Assembly: GCA_040357565.1 (NCBI GenBank) | Contig: JBDODJ010000123.1 | Length of the DNA: 33,304 nucleotides | Direction: 5' to 3' (one strand) | From: Cercozoa sp. M6MM | Taxonomy: Eukaryota; Endomyxa: Ascetosporea | Shown here: positions 1-9,550 of the stretch, in pieces | Layout: each line of letters begins with the position of its first letter | Position numbering within the stretch: position 1 is the first letter of the stretch | Notes under the pieces: model-generated | What the model saw: the letters and a program-made list of their open reading frames with translations, nothing else | What the model was told of the DNA's origin: nothing | Database searches by the model: none | Translations under genes and position numbers: made by a program

Positions 1-111
1 ACATTCTTGTACTCCCATTTCTAAATTTAACCTCGAGTGTATAAAATTCTGTTTTAATTAAATTAAGTTTACTGTCTGTCTCGAATTTTGTCTCTGGTGA
101 AGGATTAATTT

Positions 112-758
112 ATGTATGATTTTCGGCGCAGTGATGACCCGCTGTATGGTCCTTCGGCATCGACGCTGCGACGACCGTTTCAACTGCTGGTCCACCTGTG
201 CGCTTCGCATCGGTATCTGGTCTCATCCCCTTCTTGTACTGCAAACGTTTCTGTTTCGTAGCAAGACATTGCTCAAGATTCTGCGCGGCCACTACGACAA
301 AGTTTCATGGAACGCGCCTACACTCGCGAGTGCAATTGGTGCCGACAAGATTCCAAAGTACCTTTCTCAACTTCGTCTTTGACGGGCTTGACCGAGAAAT
401 TGTGTTCTGTAGAGCCACCTTCTCCTCGAGCGTCGCTGGGCAGCCCGACGGTACTGCGGCCAAGCTTGTACTCATCCGCACCGGCATGGACTGCAACGCA
501 TACTTCACGCAGGTATCAGCATCTTGCTCTTTGCTAAATCCTTGAATCCATCACCTGTGCTGATTTGAGCAGGTGGTGATGCGGGATAAGAAGCTGCTCA
601 AGCTGATCCTGGAGGGTGGCAAGTCACAAAAGGGCGGTAGCGTTCCCCCCGCGCGCGCGCTGGTACCGCCGCATTCAGCGTTCGCTTTCTGGCGAACAAC
701 CTGGGTGCGAAGTAAATTTAGCAAATACAGGCATGACGCCGGTTCTGAATTGTTCTAA
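112..758 (+). CDS. Unrecognised spliced protein carried by the Merlin element (160 aa)
   Basis: The model has four exons: 112-212, 262-357, 413-512 and 573-758. The introns are 49, 55 and 60 nt, all GT-AG, and every junction keeps phase, giving 160 residues from the ATG at 112 (MYDFRRSDDPLYG). The sequence is basic in its second half, with runs such as MRDKKLLKLILEGG and KSQKGG. I see no known domain. Its ATG is only 27 bp inside the left inverted repeat, and the transposase starts 300 bp downstream on the same strand, so it looks like an accessory gene of the transposon rather than a host gene. The last exon could be spliced further. Function is unknown; DNA or RNA binding would fit the basic composition but is only a guess. 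Confidence 0.55.
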
Positions 759-878
759 TAGATGACTTTGGTGAATCGCGGTTGTATTACTCATTACATG
801 ATCGCTCTTTCATTTGCTCCCAGAGGTAATCTAGGTGTGCACACGTGTGCGCACACAAATGTGGATATAAAACTACAC

Positions 879-960
879 CCAGAATCGCACCAGAATCGCA
901 ACAGAATCGCACCAGAATCGCAACAGAATCGCACCAGAATCGCACCAGAATCGCACCAGA
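879..960. repeat. 11-bp minisatellite
   Basis: About 7.4 tandem copies of an 11-bp unit, CCAGAATCGCA or ACAGAATCGCA, lie between the two genes of the Merlin element. CC-type and AC-type units alternate in the first part, then CC units follow in a row. It is probably a replication-slippage array with no coding role. Confidence 0.9.
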
Positions 961-1065
961 TATTGACCAAACTTTCGCACCGTACTTCACGCCTGAGCAT
1001 TTTTTTGTTTTATTTTGCGATTTTTCAGTTTTTTGCCTGAGAAAGTACTGTACCCTTTTTTTGTC

Positions 1066-3010
1066 ATGTCTACGCGTTGTTTACAGCAGTTAGACGACTT
1101 TTTCGACCGTTTCACGTTCGATAGAGCGTTTCCGAACGATGGGTCGTTGTTCCCTTTCGTATTAGAGCGTTTTTTTGGACCAAATGCAGGACGGTGGCCC
1201 ACCTGCAGCCGTGGTCCCTCGAAACACAACATGCGAGTGCGAGTGAAGCTGTTGAATGTTAATTGACAAACGCGTGTATGGGTGTTGGTGTGTATTGTTC
1301 TTGCTTGTGCTTGGGGCTGTGTATTTAACTTACCCGCGTACTTTAAATGTTCTCTTTGATGCTTGTTTAGAGAGTGCTGGGAGAGCACATGCTCATCACA
1401 GTGCGAGTTCTTCCAGTACCAAGCTCGGAACAGGCTGGTTCCATCCGTCACTGCAAGACTTTGTGGCGCTTGGAAACTCACGACGTTCAAGAAGTTTTTG
1501 AAGAAAAAACAACAATTTGCTGAGTCGATGTCGACAGTGTCGCTGCCCCAAAGTGCTGTCTTTCGTGTTGCTTTTGTTTGTGACAAGTGCAAACGGTATT
1601 TAATGCATTTGCCTTGACATTGTCGTCGAATAGTATGCATGTCTGCGATAGAGAAAAGCAGCTGCGTGATTGTGGCATTCCGAACTTCTTCGCTCCCCAC
1701 CGCAAGCAACTCCACGAAGTACTCCGAGTTGTCCAGTGCGTCTGCCGAAAGCGCCGTGTGAGTGAAATTCAAGACGAAACTGGGCTCGGCAAAGACTTCA
1801 TTCGCAGCGTCAAGAAGCACGTGTTTCAAGTGATGTACATGGCAGAAGTGGCACGCGAGAAGCAAAAGAAAATGAGTGGTCTCACCGAGGTATAGGATAC
1901 CACACTTTAGCTTTCATTCAGTACTTGCATGCGTAACCAGGTATTACTTTACATTTAGGTTGATGAGATGGGTGTGGGGCAGCCAAAGTTTCACATCGGT
2001 CACCGTGGTCGCCTGGCTGGAACAATGTGGGTACTCACTTTCACGGAAGTGTCGGAGGTACACATGCCCCCGTCTTTTCCGCTTTGCATATACGCGATGT
2101 CATGTTGTTGCACAGACGACGCGCGGCAACGGGACGAAAAACGCGAGGTCGAAGAGGTTCGCTGGACGCTTGTGCCAAAGCGCGACAGTGGCACGATTGG
2201 ACGGCATGTGCGCCAGCACATTGAACCCAAAACCATCATACAGGTATCGATTAAACACCGATTTGTATTGTAAGTTGTAGTTTGTTTGCTAGACCGACAA
2301 ATGGCGAGCATACTCCGAGTCGACGTCTCTTGTTGGCATGCAGCATTACCAGTTCAACCACTCCTCAATCAGGTACAGCATATTCTACTAGGTCAACAAC
2401 ATCTTGCTGTTGTATCTGGGGGTTTGATTTATGGCAGCACATTTTCGCGAACTGCCGCGGATGGCCAACTGGTGCACATCAACAGCGCTGAGGGTATGCA
2501 CAGCGTCGGCAAGCGATACTCAAGACGGATGAACGCACTACAGTCCGCCCGCACGCCTTCTGATGTTTGCTTGGCAATCAAGGCACTCCAGTGGTAAGTT
2601 TACTGTACCATCATGAAATGTAGAGCCTGTTCAAAAAGCGTGTTTCCGCTTCTGGTAGGTTCATGAACTGCATCAAAATGGAAGCAAAGCAGCGCTGGTC
2701 TCGCTTGCTGGACGCGATGGTGGAGTATGGAGGTGAAGACATCAATGAGAACTACACCGACAGTGACAAAGAGTGGATGCTGTACTACGAGGAGCGCATT
2801 CAACAAGCAAAGCTTGAACGCTCCAGAAACAACAGTGACACTGTAATTTGCTGTATTTCAAGGATACTGTTGTTTCATCTATCGTGCACTGGTAATCTCC
2901 AAGAACAAGTCGAGCGAAGCTTGGCGCTAGCCGTCGAAGGCCCTGAAGATGAAGCAGCTCTGTTGAGTGACGTGTCACATGAGGACGAGACCAACGAGTT
3001 TGGTGATTAA
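1066..3010 (+). CDS. Merlin/ISXO2-like DDE transposase
   Basis: The model has seven exons: 1066-1193, 1371-1595, 1634-1889, 1959-2243, 2293-2372, 2438-2593 and 2659-3010. All junctions keep phase and give about 493 aa. After a Cys-containing N-terminus (FVCDKCKRMHVCD) comes a helix-turn-helix-like stretch (EIQDETGLGKDFI), then the ISXO2-type catalytic domain. The first Asp lies in TEVDEMG, followed by GHRGRLAGTMWV; the second Asp is in TDKWRAYSES, followed by QFNHSS; the final Glu is in HINSAEGMHSVGKR. This order (VDE, then xDxWxAY, then N-S-x-E) is the hallmark of the family. The enzyme would cut and paste its own element. Introns are 38-177 nt; the first (1194-1370, weak GTGGCC donor) and hence the N-terminus are the least certain. 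An 18-residue insertion after LTFTEVSEV could be an unspotted intron. Confidence 0.8.
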
Positions 3011-3230
3011 ACTTCATGCACTGACTCGAGTGATGGCGATGAAAGCCCGTGTCTTCATCGACCTTCACGTCAAGTCGCACGACAGGGGCTGGTGCAGCGT
3101 CGCCTAGATGATGCTGCGATGTGCATGGAGGATGAAGATTATTTTAACGCACGTGTTAGTGGTTAAATGTGTTCGCTATATGAGAATTCATACAAAAACT
3201 TCGCAAACAAAAAACGATATTTCGAGACAG

Positions 3231-3595
3231 AATTTTACTTGATAAATTCTCATGTTGAGAATTACCAAGTCTGAAAAAACTGGAAAATAAACCTCTCTGA
3301 CGTCGACGGTGCCGCATTAAATTGTGTTCAGAGAGTGTCTTGGACTAATGTTGGTGCGTATCTAACAGTTTTGGCTCGGATTCTGCAGGAAACAGATCCG
3401 CCATTAACCGTTATCCAACACAACGCACGCACATCAGAGCGGAGTGCAGTGTCAAACCGAACACTGGATACTACGCGAAGTGAGTCGGAAACACCACAGC
3501 GCAGACAAGCACGTGCATTTCGTTCAGGAGTTGCTCGACGTCAAGCTCCAAGAACAAGAAGAACAAGAAGAAGAAGAAGAATTCGCCGTCGAGCT
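3231..3595. other. Intergenic, no gene seen
   Basis: The stretch starts AT-rich beyond the Merlin right end. From about 3536 it passes into a purine-rich GAAGAA/CAAGAA low-complexity tract that continues to about 3660 and overlaps the 3' end of the next gene model. The open frames here are low-complexity (Glu/Lys or Phe/Leu runs) and I do not support them as genes. Confidence 0.6.
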
Positions 3596-4299
3596 TCAAG
3601 AACTAAGTTCGCCGTCGAGCTTCAAGAGCAAGAACAAGAAGAAGACGAAGAAGAAGAAATCGGCTTGGCCCTGTCCAAAATGTGGTGTTCTTCTCATGCC
3701 AAAAGTGAATGTGCGAAACACTACCATATGTTCGCCTGCCTCGGCGACAAACTTCTGCGCGTGCTCGCGAACCTTCATTTCCTCGGCCAGTCGCGGAACG
3801 TCGTGCACAAAGAACGCCGGCACGCGCGTCGTCACGAAGGCCTGCACATCGGACGCGGTGGCTTGCGAGATGCGATCCAACAGTGTAGAAACGCCGAGCT
3901 GCAGACGCTCTAACAGTTTCGTATCACCCTGGACAAGCAATTACGTCTATCCAGCACACGAAGCCCACACTACAAAGCGTACCGGCTCCGCGCGAATCTG
4001 ACGCACGCACTCGTTGACCCGCGACTCGAAAGCTGCCTCCCTCGCCTTCAGCCGGGCGGCAGCCCTGTGTCAAAACAAATGATAACACTTCCGTTGTTTT
4101 AAAAGCATGAGAGTGATGTTACTTTCGGAGTTCAGCAACGGCATCGTCGAGACTCGCCGGATCGTTTTGCTGCTGCATCACGTTCACGAATGTATCTCCT
4201 GATAATGTAAGGTTTTAGGTGGTGTACCAACTCGGCCTGCACTGCCTCAAGACGTGCACCAGAGTCGGCTTGCAGAGAACCGAGCCTGCGTAGAGACAT
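3596..4299 (-). CDS. Unrecognised helical protein (about 176 aa)
   Basis: Minus-strand model: exons 4260-4299, 4123-4198, 3983-4064 and 3596-3928, with introns of 61, 58 and 54 nt, phase-consistent from ATG 4299 (MSLRRLGSLQADSG). The middle is helical and charged (DDAVAELRKAAARLKAREAA; KLLERLQLGVSTLLDRISQA; PRLAEEMKVREHAQKFV), suggesting a small coiled-coil or helical-bundle protein. I do not recognise a family. The C-terminal part (Phe/Leu run) is read from the opposite strand of a GAA repeat and is doubtful; an alternative splice, donor after GEHM and acceptor before GQAD, is possible. Codon composition is like its neighbours. Confidence 0.5.
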
Positions 4300-4510
4300 A
4301 ACTAAAACAACACACAGTCAATTCAAAAGCAACTATCGGCTGCTGCGAAGAAAACTCAGGGGATACCCAAAACTGCTCCCAGAACCAGCAAACGCAACAT
4401 TTGTGCGATGAGGATGCCTGTAAACACGGCACAGTGTGCAAACAACCAGTGCAAACAACAAAACAGTCTCCAGATAAGCTCAAGCTCAAGTTTGAGCCAG
4501 TGAAACGCTG

Positions 4511-4768
4511 TGCAAGAGTTCAGCCAGTGGCAGGTCTCAACTTGCAAGGAATTGGGAGTTGAGGGCCCTTGAAGAATATTGTAGTGAGCAACGTACTCTT
4601 TGTATATCACAGGAAACAAGACGTGGACCCTATAAGAGAGGGCTAGGAGCAGTTTTCGTCTTGTTTCACTCACAAAAGAAAGTCTCTAAAGAAACTGAAC
4701 ATTCTCTCTCTCGACCAAGGGCGTCTCGGCGCTCCGTTAATTAAGGCCGCGTTGTCCACGGGCGGTAC
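4511..4768 (+). promoter_or_regulatory. R1 dispersed repeat, copy 1 (promoter-like)
   Basis: About 258 bp beginning TGCAAGAGTT and ending near GGGCGGTAC. The same sequence occurs inverted at 9301-9550 (whole length) and directly at 14150-14320 (left two thirds; about 7 differences in 170 bp from this copy by eye). It contains CCTATAAGAGAGGGCT, a TATA-like box, then a CTTGTTTCACTCACAAAAG leader. An ATG opening a two-exon gene lies 20 bp beyond its right end. Confidence 0.75.
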
Positions 4769-4787
4769 TTACAGTGCTCCCCCTTCG

Positions 4788-5253
4788 ATGGAGAGGTCAA
4801 GTAGGAGGTAAGTGAGACCGTGGACAATTGCCGGAAGAGTCGGAGAGAGAAGGTTTCATGATGATTATTCAGGAAAAACCATGCAGAATGACGAAAAACC
4901 TGATGATGTGTGGGGAAAGACGCATCAAGAGATGGTAAAACCTACGGTTTGAGGTTGTTGGGAGGAAAACCGCGCGGAGCATAAAAAACCCAATAAAGCG
5001 TTCGCGTAGCGATCTGTCGGTCCTCCAAGAGGCGGCTCGCAGTGCTGCCGAGCACATGAGTCGGGTGATTCGGCTGCCTCCGTCGCTCCTCACCACGCAA
5101 ACAGAGACGGCTCACACCACGCACGCACACAAGGCGCCACTGAGTGCACGCGGCGACTGGAACTCGGTGCTGCGATGCTTTCTGTCCGGACGCTTCACTG
5201 TACACGGAGCAGCACATCGAAACCGCACTCCTGGACTGTATGGCAAAGTATAG
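4788..5253 (+). CDS. Unrecognised small protein (87 aa), two exons
   Basis: The model joins exon 4788-4807 (MERSSR) through an AG|GTAAGT donor to exon 5010-5253, a 202-nt intron ending GTTCGCGTAG, giving 87 aa in frame. The second exon starts DLSVLQEAARSAAEHMSRV and is otherwise Thr/His/Arg-rich, without a domain I know. It is placed immediately after R1 copy 1 and before the TTCTAGAA-array element. Evidence is the consensus donor, continuous frame and placement only, so a spurious ORF cannot be excluded. Confidence 0.4.
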
Positions 5254-5440
5254 TCAGTTCGACCTAGCTTGAGTCCTCATATACTCGGGTGTTATTGTTG
5301 TCCCTCTCCCTCTCTCGCACTCAACTTCGGTCACGCGATCAATCCTGAACACGCGTCTACTGAGTAGGTGTGTTTCAGGAGAGTAGTTAACGAAACAACG
5401 GAGTTCGACAACAAGACGGATTCATCCCCGTCGGGTACGC

Positions 5441-5683
5441 TTCTAGAAGTAAGTTACTTCTAGAAGAAAGGGGTCTTAGTAATTTGCCAATTTTTCTAGA
5501 AGTAGGTTAATTTCTAGAAGTATTAAGCTCAAGTAAATTACTTCTAGAAGTAGTCAAAGTCGGAAATTACTTCTAGAAGTTGTCAAATCTGAAAATTACT
5601 TCTAGAAGTCAGGTCTGAAGAATTTACTTCTAGAAGTGGTCAAATTAAATAAATTACTTCTAGAAGTTGATGCGGTTCTAGAA
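5441..5683. repeat. Left subterminal TTCTAGAA array
   Basis: Exact TTCTAGAA copies start at 5441, 5458, 5494, 5512, 5542, 5571, 5600, 5628, 5658 and 5676. Spacing is about 28-30 bp through the centre and 17-18 or 36 bp at the edges. Most are extended to ACTTCTAGAAGT, a 12-bp palindrome. The intervening sequence is AT-rich and not conserved, so the palindromes are the selected part. A likely role is binding of a dimeric element-encoded protein. Confidence 0.9.
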
Positions 5684-5893
5684 CTTGAATTGAAGTTCCA
5701 GAACCACTGTCAACTCGAAGCAAGAAAAAACCTTAAGTTGACGCAAAGTCCGACACGACGACAGATGGATTCTCGTTTGCCCGAGTCGCTTAACTATCAT
5801 CGTCAGCGTTCAGCTGTTCGTCTATTCGAGGGCAGCAACATATGAAAAGTACAATACTGAAGAAGAAAAAAGTACCAAATAAGTACCGTCGAC

Positions 5894-6713
5894 TCAGCGC
5901 AGCTTCTGTCGTTTTGGGGTTGGTTCGACAGGCGCACTGTCAAAGTCTTCCATGTCGTCGAATTCGTCTAGACACCCATCGAAATCTTCCTGCTTCTGTC
6001 CGTTAAAAGGTGAAAAAACCAGTACGATGAGGAAGATCGCCAAGCAAAGAAACGTACGAAAAGCGACTTCCATAGCCTATACCAAAGCATGACAAGACTC
6101 TTGTCGGTATCCGAAAAGGAATCGTCGCCGCTGAGCTGCAGCCGCGTTGACGAGTCTGTTTTTCGCATGGCGTCACCGTACCCCCAAAAACAACGCCGGT
6201 CCAAAGAAGAAATCGATGCCTGAAAACATACAACAGTCACAAGCAGGGCGAGGGATCACAGCAGGCAACGAATTGAACTAATACGGAACTAATACGGGAG
6301 TGTGAGCCGCAGGACAACAAGCGACGCAACACCTTCGAAGTCTGTTTGTCGGTCGGGTTGTTGACGAATTTAGTGTACTGCGCCTCTGTGAGGCCCACAA
6401 AACTCGACTTCTGAGGGATACAAAAATGATTACATGAACAACAACAAGAGACGAGACAGCAAAGCGAAAGGTAGGATACCAGCACGGGAAAAGCTCGACG
6501 TCTGTCTCACAGCCACATTGCACCTTGTGCATGCCGATCCAAGTCACCGCCCGTCGCATCAACCTCCTGTGTATCAAAAACGCATTGACTGCAATGAGGC
6601 ATCGACAAGCAGACATATACCAAAAGCAAGGCTGGACCATCGGCGCCGTGCGCTTTGAATGTCTCCTCGAGGAAATCAGTGTCGTCGAGTTCGTCCTGCC
6701 GCATCCAGGACAT
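5894..6713 (-). CDS. Element-borne protein with acidic C-terminus and nuclear-signal-like tail (176 aa)
   Basis: Minus-strand model with exons 6638-6713, 6524-6588, 6285-6410, 6058-6219 and 5894-5995. The introns are 49, 113, 65 and 62 nt, and every junction keeps phase. The 176-aa product begins MSWMRQDELDDTDFLEE. Its middle holds LIHRRLMRRAVTWIGMHKK and FVGLTEAQYTKFVNN; its C-terminus is acidic (EDFDGCLDEFDDMEDF) and ends PTPKRQKLR, a plausible nuclear localisation signal. I recognise no domain and no DDE triad. It lies wholly inside the inverted-repeat element, so it is probably the element's own gene. A DNA-binding protein for the TTCTAGAA arrays is a natural hypothesis but is inference. 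The first donor (GTCCAG) is weak, so the N-terminal exon is least certain. Confidence 0.6.
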
Positions 6714-6992
6714 CCATCACACACCATCAACCAAAAAAATTTACACACACAGGAACTTTGAAACCGAAACCGCAACGCACCAACGACGACTCACTCACAG
6801 CCAAACGGGGCTGTGTGCTGGCGTCCGCACTCAGAGTGCAGGACTAACGACTCTGGTTGCGCAAACATCACTCATATCCAGCACACGCCAGCGAATAGCT
6901 CGCCAAGCCGCAGAACCGACACGGGTCGCTGAGGCTGGCTCGGTGGCTACAGGTGATGATACAGTTGCTCTACCCGGGTTCCGACACCCGCC

Positions 6993-7268
6993 GTGAGTTG
7001 CTTGCAGTCGGGCCTTGTTACGAGGTACCAACAAGACAGATTCAAACTACCTTCGGCCAGCGACTACGTCAAGCACAACAACTTGACCGAAGTTGTTGCA
7101 GTCCTCGCCATAACCTGCCCAAGCATGCGCGAAGCCAGAGGACGAACAACTCTCACAGAACTGGAACCGCTCACGTTGTCACTGTCGTTTTCCCGAAAAT
7201 CCTTCAAATCGGAGTCGCCGTGCGGGCTCTACGGGCACAATGTTGAAGTGAATGTGCCCAAATTTTAA
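6993..7268 (+). CDS. Possible second element gene (C-terminal exon)
   Basis: This is an open plus-strand frame inside the inverted-repeat element. From about 7038 it reads DRFKLPSASDYVKHNNLTE and later LTELEPLTLSLSFSRKSF, ending NVPKF at 7268; the true exon probably starts near 7038 after an acceptor. A GTGATG donor at about 6952 would join it in phase to an upstream frame (6655-6951) ending RVAEAGSVAT. The opposite strand is also partly open, so even the strand is uncertain. No family recognised. Confidence 0.3.
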   Translation: MSCLQSGLVTRYQQDRFKLPSASDYVKHNNLTEVVAVLAITCPSMREARGRTTLTELEPLTLSLSFSRKSFKSESPCGLYGHNVEVNVPKF

Positions 7269-7537
7269 GCAAAACTTCCCCCTGTTCACGTCGTCTGCGC
7301 GGCTGAATTTAAAATCTGACCCATGACAGAACAGGTTAGTTAATTATTTTTCTTCTTAACTACAAAACAGTCATTTCAGCATCCCGACCGTACATCCGCT
7401 AGTAGGCCTGCGGAACAACAAAGTCTCACTGCCCGTCAACTATGGTTCGCCCATGGTTCCGGGTGCAGCGTCCAAGTAGGACAAGCTCGTCAGCGAGGAC
7501 TTGGAGTGCGTGGTAGGCTATTGCAAGCGTGTCCTAC

Positions 7538-7880
7538 TTCTAGAAACACAGAGCTTATTTTGTCACTTGCTGCTGCAGCCGAGCGAAAATGGCCCTACTT
7601 CTAGAAATACGCACTCTCAGGCTGGTTGCTACTAGAACTGAGAGATACGACTTGGGTTATTTCTAGAAATATACACCCTGTCTTCGTTGTTTCTAGAAGT
7701 AAAAACCAGGTCTTGGATATTTCTAGAATTAGGGCGGCGATATGCAGGTAATACTAGAAATGTCCTGACGGACGGTCAAGAGGCCTCCCTATTTCTACAA
7801 ACAGTGCCTCTTCTAGAATTCGGGCATGTAGTTCTAGAAATAGTGCCCACTTCTAGAATTAGGTGCATGTAGTTCTAGAA
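7538..7880. repeat. Right subterminal TTCTAGAA array
   Basis: Exact TTCTAGAA copies start at 7538, 7599, 7661, 7691, 7721, 7811, 7832, 7851 and 7873. Degenerate copies near 7633, 7753 and 7793 (ACTAGAA, ACTAGAA, TTCTACAA) sit roughly in the missing ~30-bp positions. Here the context is often CTTCTAGAAAT or CTTCTAGAATT rather than the symmetric form of the left array, so the two arrays have drifted apart while the core is kept. Confidence 0.9.
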
Positions 7881-9090
7881 GCGTACCCGACGGGGCATAG
7901 CTTGCCGAACGCGATATGCTCCAAGCCGTAGCGCAGCCCGTCTGCACGAGTGGGTCCTTTTCGTCTGCGGACCTCGTAGAGACGATCGAAGATGTCGGTA
8001 CACTGCGCTTCGATCTCGCGCGGGGAAGGCAACTCCTTCGTGTGGCGCTTCGGTACCACCGATCGCACGAGAGTGCAGCACGCCTCTGTGAAGCGCTGCA
8101 CTCTGTACGACGCGTGGTCGCCCATTGCGACGGCTCGCACAAGCGCGAGGACGATCGGCCCCATCCGCTTCCTGTTGCGCCTCGCCCAGAAGCCCTCGCA
8201 GTCGCGCCGAGAGATCTGAGGGTGTCTCTGGCAGAACAGTTCAACGATTGCTCGCGCAAATCGCTCGCGGACGAACTTGTTGGACATAGGAACCCGCGCG
8301 ACGGGCCGATACTTGTACAGAATCGGGAGTGCATCCAATGGAGTGATCCTAGCGCACCGAACGCGATCCAGCGCCACGTCCGAAAGCCACGCTGTGTCAC
8401 ACACACAAACGCACATGCACATCACAGGGAGGAGGCAGAGTGTAACGAGGAGCGCGATTCACCGGTAGCGATGTCAGGCAGAGTCCGTGTTGCTTGACGG
8501 CGGTTCAACGAAACCACGATCTCGCGCAGGGCCCTGGTGGCGACAAACTCGAGATTTCGTTCGTCGTATCCCATCTTGTCGGTCAGATTCGGGTGCAGCA
8601 ACATGGCGCGGTAGGTGTCGCAGATGAACGATGCCACTGGCATGCCGTGCTTCGCCAATGTGCCAGGCAGGGCCAGGCACGTGGGCGACACGAACTGTGC
8701 AGCCACCAGGGCGCCGACGAACTCGCGTGACATACGCACAGGCACTGCGAACGCGGCGGCTTCCGCCAGATCCGTCAACATCTGGCACAGCAGTGCAGCC
8801 ACTGCGAAGCGATAGCGATACTCCGCGTCAGACATCACCTGCTGTGCATTCAACGAAAGACGCTCGCATGCATACTTCGTCATGGCGACAAAATCACTTG
8901 CATGCCTCGAGTCCTGCAGGACTTGATCGATGTCGACAACGTCGTTCTTTGTTTCGTCGACAGAGGGCGGGGTGGTCACGTACATCGACACGTACGCCGT
9001 CCTGTCCGGGGTCACCGGCACTTCCACGCGGTAGATGGTCTCGCCAACGTCACAAAAGAACTCCTGAAGCAAATCGTGTGTCGTTTTCAT
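7859..9090 (-). CDS. Unrecognised helical protein (about 375 aa), 3' end cut by the TTCTAGAA element
   Basis: Exon 8463-9090 (209 codons from MKTTHDLLQEFFCDVGE) joins exon 2 starting at 8391 through a 71-nt intron, in phase. The protein is helix-rich and Cys-containing (ERLSLNAQQVMSDAEYRYRF; RERFARAIVELFCQRHPQ; YEVRRRKGPTRADGLRYGLE). I do not recognise a family. The frame reaches the right end of the inverted-repeat element at 7895 and now reads 12 residues into it before stopping at 7859. On the far side of the insertion the first bases would give an immediate TGA, so the insertion hit the very end of the frame and may have changed only the C-terminal tail. R1 copy 2 lies 211 bp upstream of the ATG in the same orientation. 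Confidence 0.6.
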
Positions 9091-9300
9091 CCTTTTCTTT
9101 TGACTTCTAACAATAACTTTGATCGTGCCGAAACGGAAATCGAAAAACGGTCAGAACACACAAGGGCTGGTCACAATTACGTCTAGCGTCCTGAGTATTC
9201 CAAACCGACACTGCACACCTCACGCGGGCGAAGTAAGGCGATTCTCGTTGTGCTGGGTGATCATCTTAATTTTTATTTGCAAGCCTGTGGGAATTCACTT

Positions 9301-9550
9301 GTACCGCCCGTGGACAACGCGGCCTTAATTAACGGAGCGCCGAGACGCCCTCGAGAGAGATATTCAGTTTCAAAAGAGACTTTCTTTTGCGAGTGTATCA
9401 AGACGAAAAGCGCTACCAGCCCTCTCTTATAGGGCCTACGACTTGTTTCTTGCGATACACAAAGAGTACGTTGTTCACTTCAATATTCTTCAAGGGCATT
9501 CAATTCCCGATTCCTTGCAAGTTGAGACCTGCCCTGGCTCAACTCTTGCA
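9301..9550 (-). promoter_or_regulatory. R1 dispersed repeat, copy 2 (inverted)
   Basis: Reverse-complement copy of 4511-4768 over its whole length, more diverged than copies 1 and 3 are from each other, but keeping the CCTATAAGAGAGGGCT box, the CGTCTTG leader and the TTAATTAAGGCCGCG segment. On the minus strand it points toward the gene that starts at 9090. The next 290 bp to the right (9551-9842) are CT-rich with no gene and probably form the promoter and leader of the plus-strand gene at 9843. Confidence 0.75.

Larger units (their letters stand above)
76..3230 (+). mobile_element. Merlin-type DNA transposon, apparently intact
   Basis: The span holds a spliced transposase of the Merlin/ISXO2 (IS1016-like) type plus a second spliced gene. 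CTGTCTCGAA (76-85) and its exact reverse complement TTCGAGACAG (3221-3230) form a 10-bp inverted repeat just outside the outermost coding exons, with weaker matching on both sides (about 13 of 19 inward), so the true termini may extend somewhat outward. I could not identify a convincing 8-9 bp target duplication, which the family normally makes. All exons of both genes stay open, so the copy could be young. The class rests on the transposase; the exact ends are an inference. Confidence 0.7.
5426..7895. mobile_element. 2.47-kb inverted-repeat element with TTCTAGAA subterminal arrays
   Basis: The left end reads CCCCGTCGGGTACGC then TTCTAGAA (5426-5448); the right end (7873-7895) is its exact reverse complement over 23 bp. 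The trinucleotide CAT flanks both sides (5423-5425 and 7896-7898), as expected for a 3-bp target-site duplication. Inside each end is an array of the palindrome TTCTAGAA (10 exact copies left, 9 exact plus 3 degenerate right). Short inverted ends, 3-bp duplication and subterminal repeats recall CACTA/CMC or PIF-Harbinger DNA transposons, but the CCCCGTCGGG terminus is not one I can assign, and I see no recognisable transposase inside. It may be non-autonomous, or belong to an undescribed family. It encodes a five-exon gene and a possible second gene. Confidence 0.85.

Noticed and set aside
873-1040. Open frames rich in NRTRIAPESHQ-like repeats
   Set aside because: They are simply translations of the 11-bp minisatellite, with no splice or start support.
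987-1865. 292-aa minus-strand open frame over the Merlin transposase
   Set aside because: It is antisense to phase-consistent transposase exons with family motifs; composition is unlike a real protein and it has no start context.
3444-4001. Plus-strand frame with CPKCGVLL, resembling a zinc ribbon
   Set aside because: The minus strand gives a four-exon phase-consistent model of better composition over the same bases, and the plus frame begins in GAA-repeat low complexity.
5441-5683. CRISPR array
   Set aside because: The repeated unit is only an 8-12 bp palindrome with irregular spacing, in a eukaryotic genome with introns, inside a transposon-like element.
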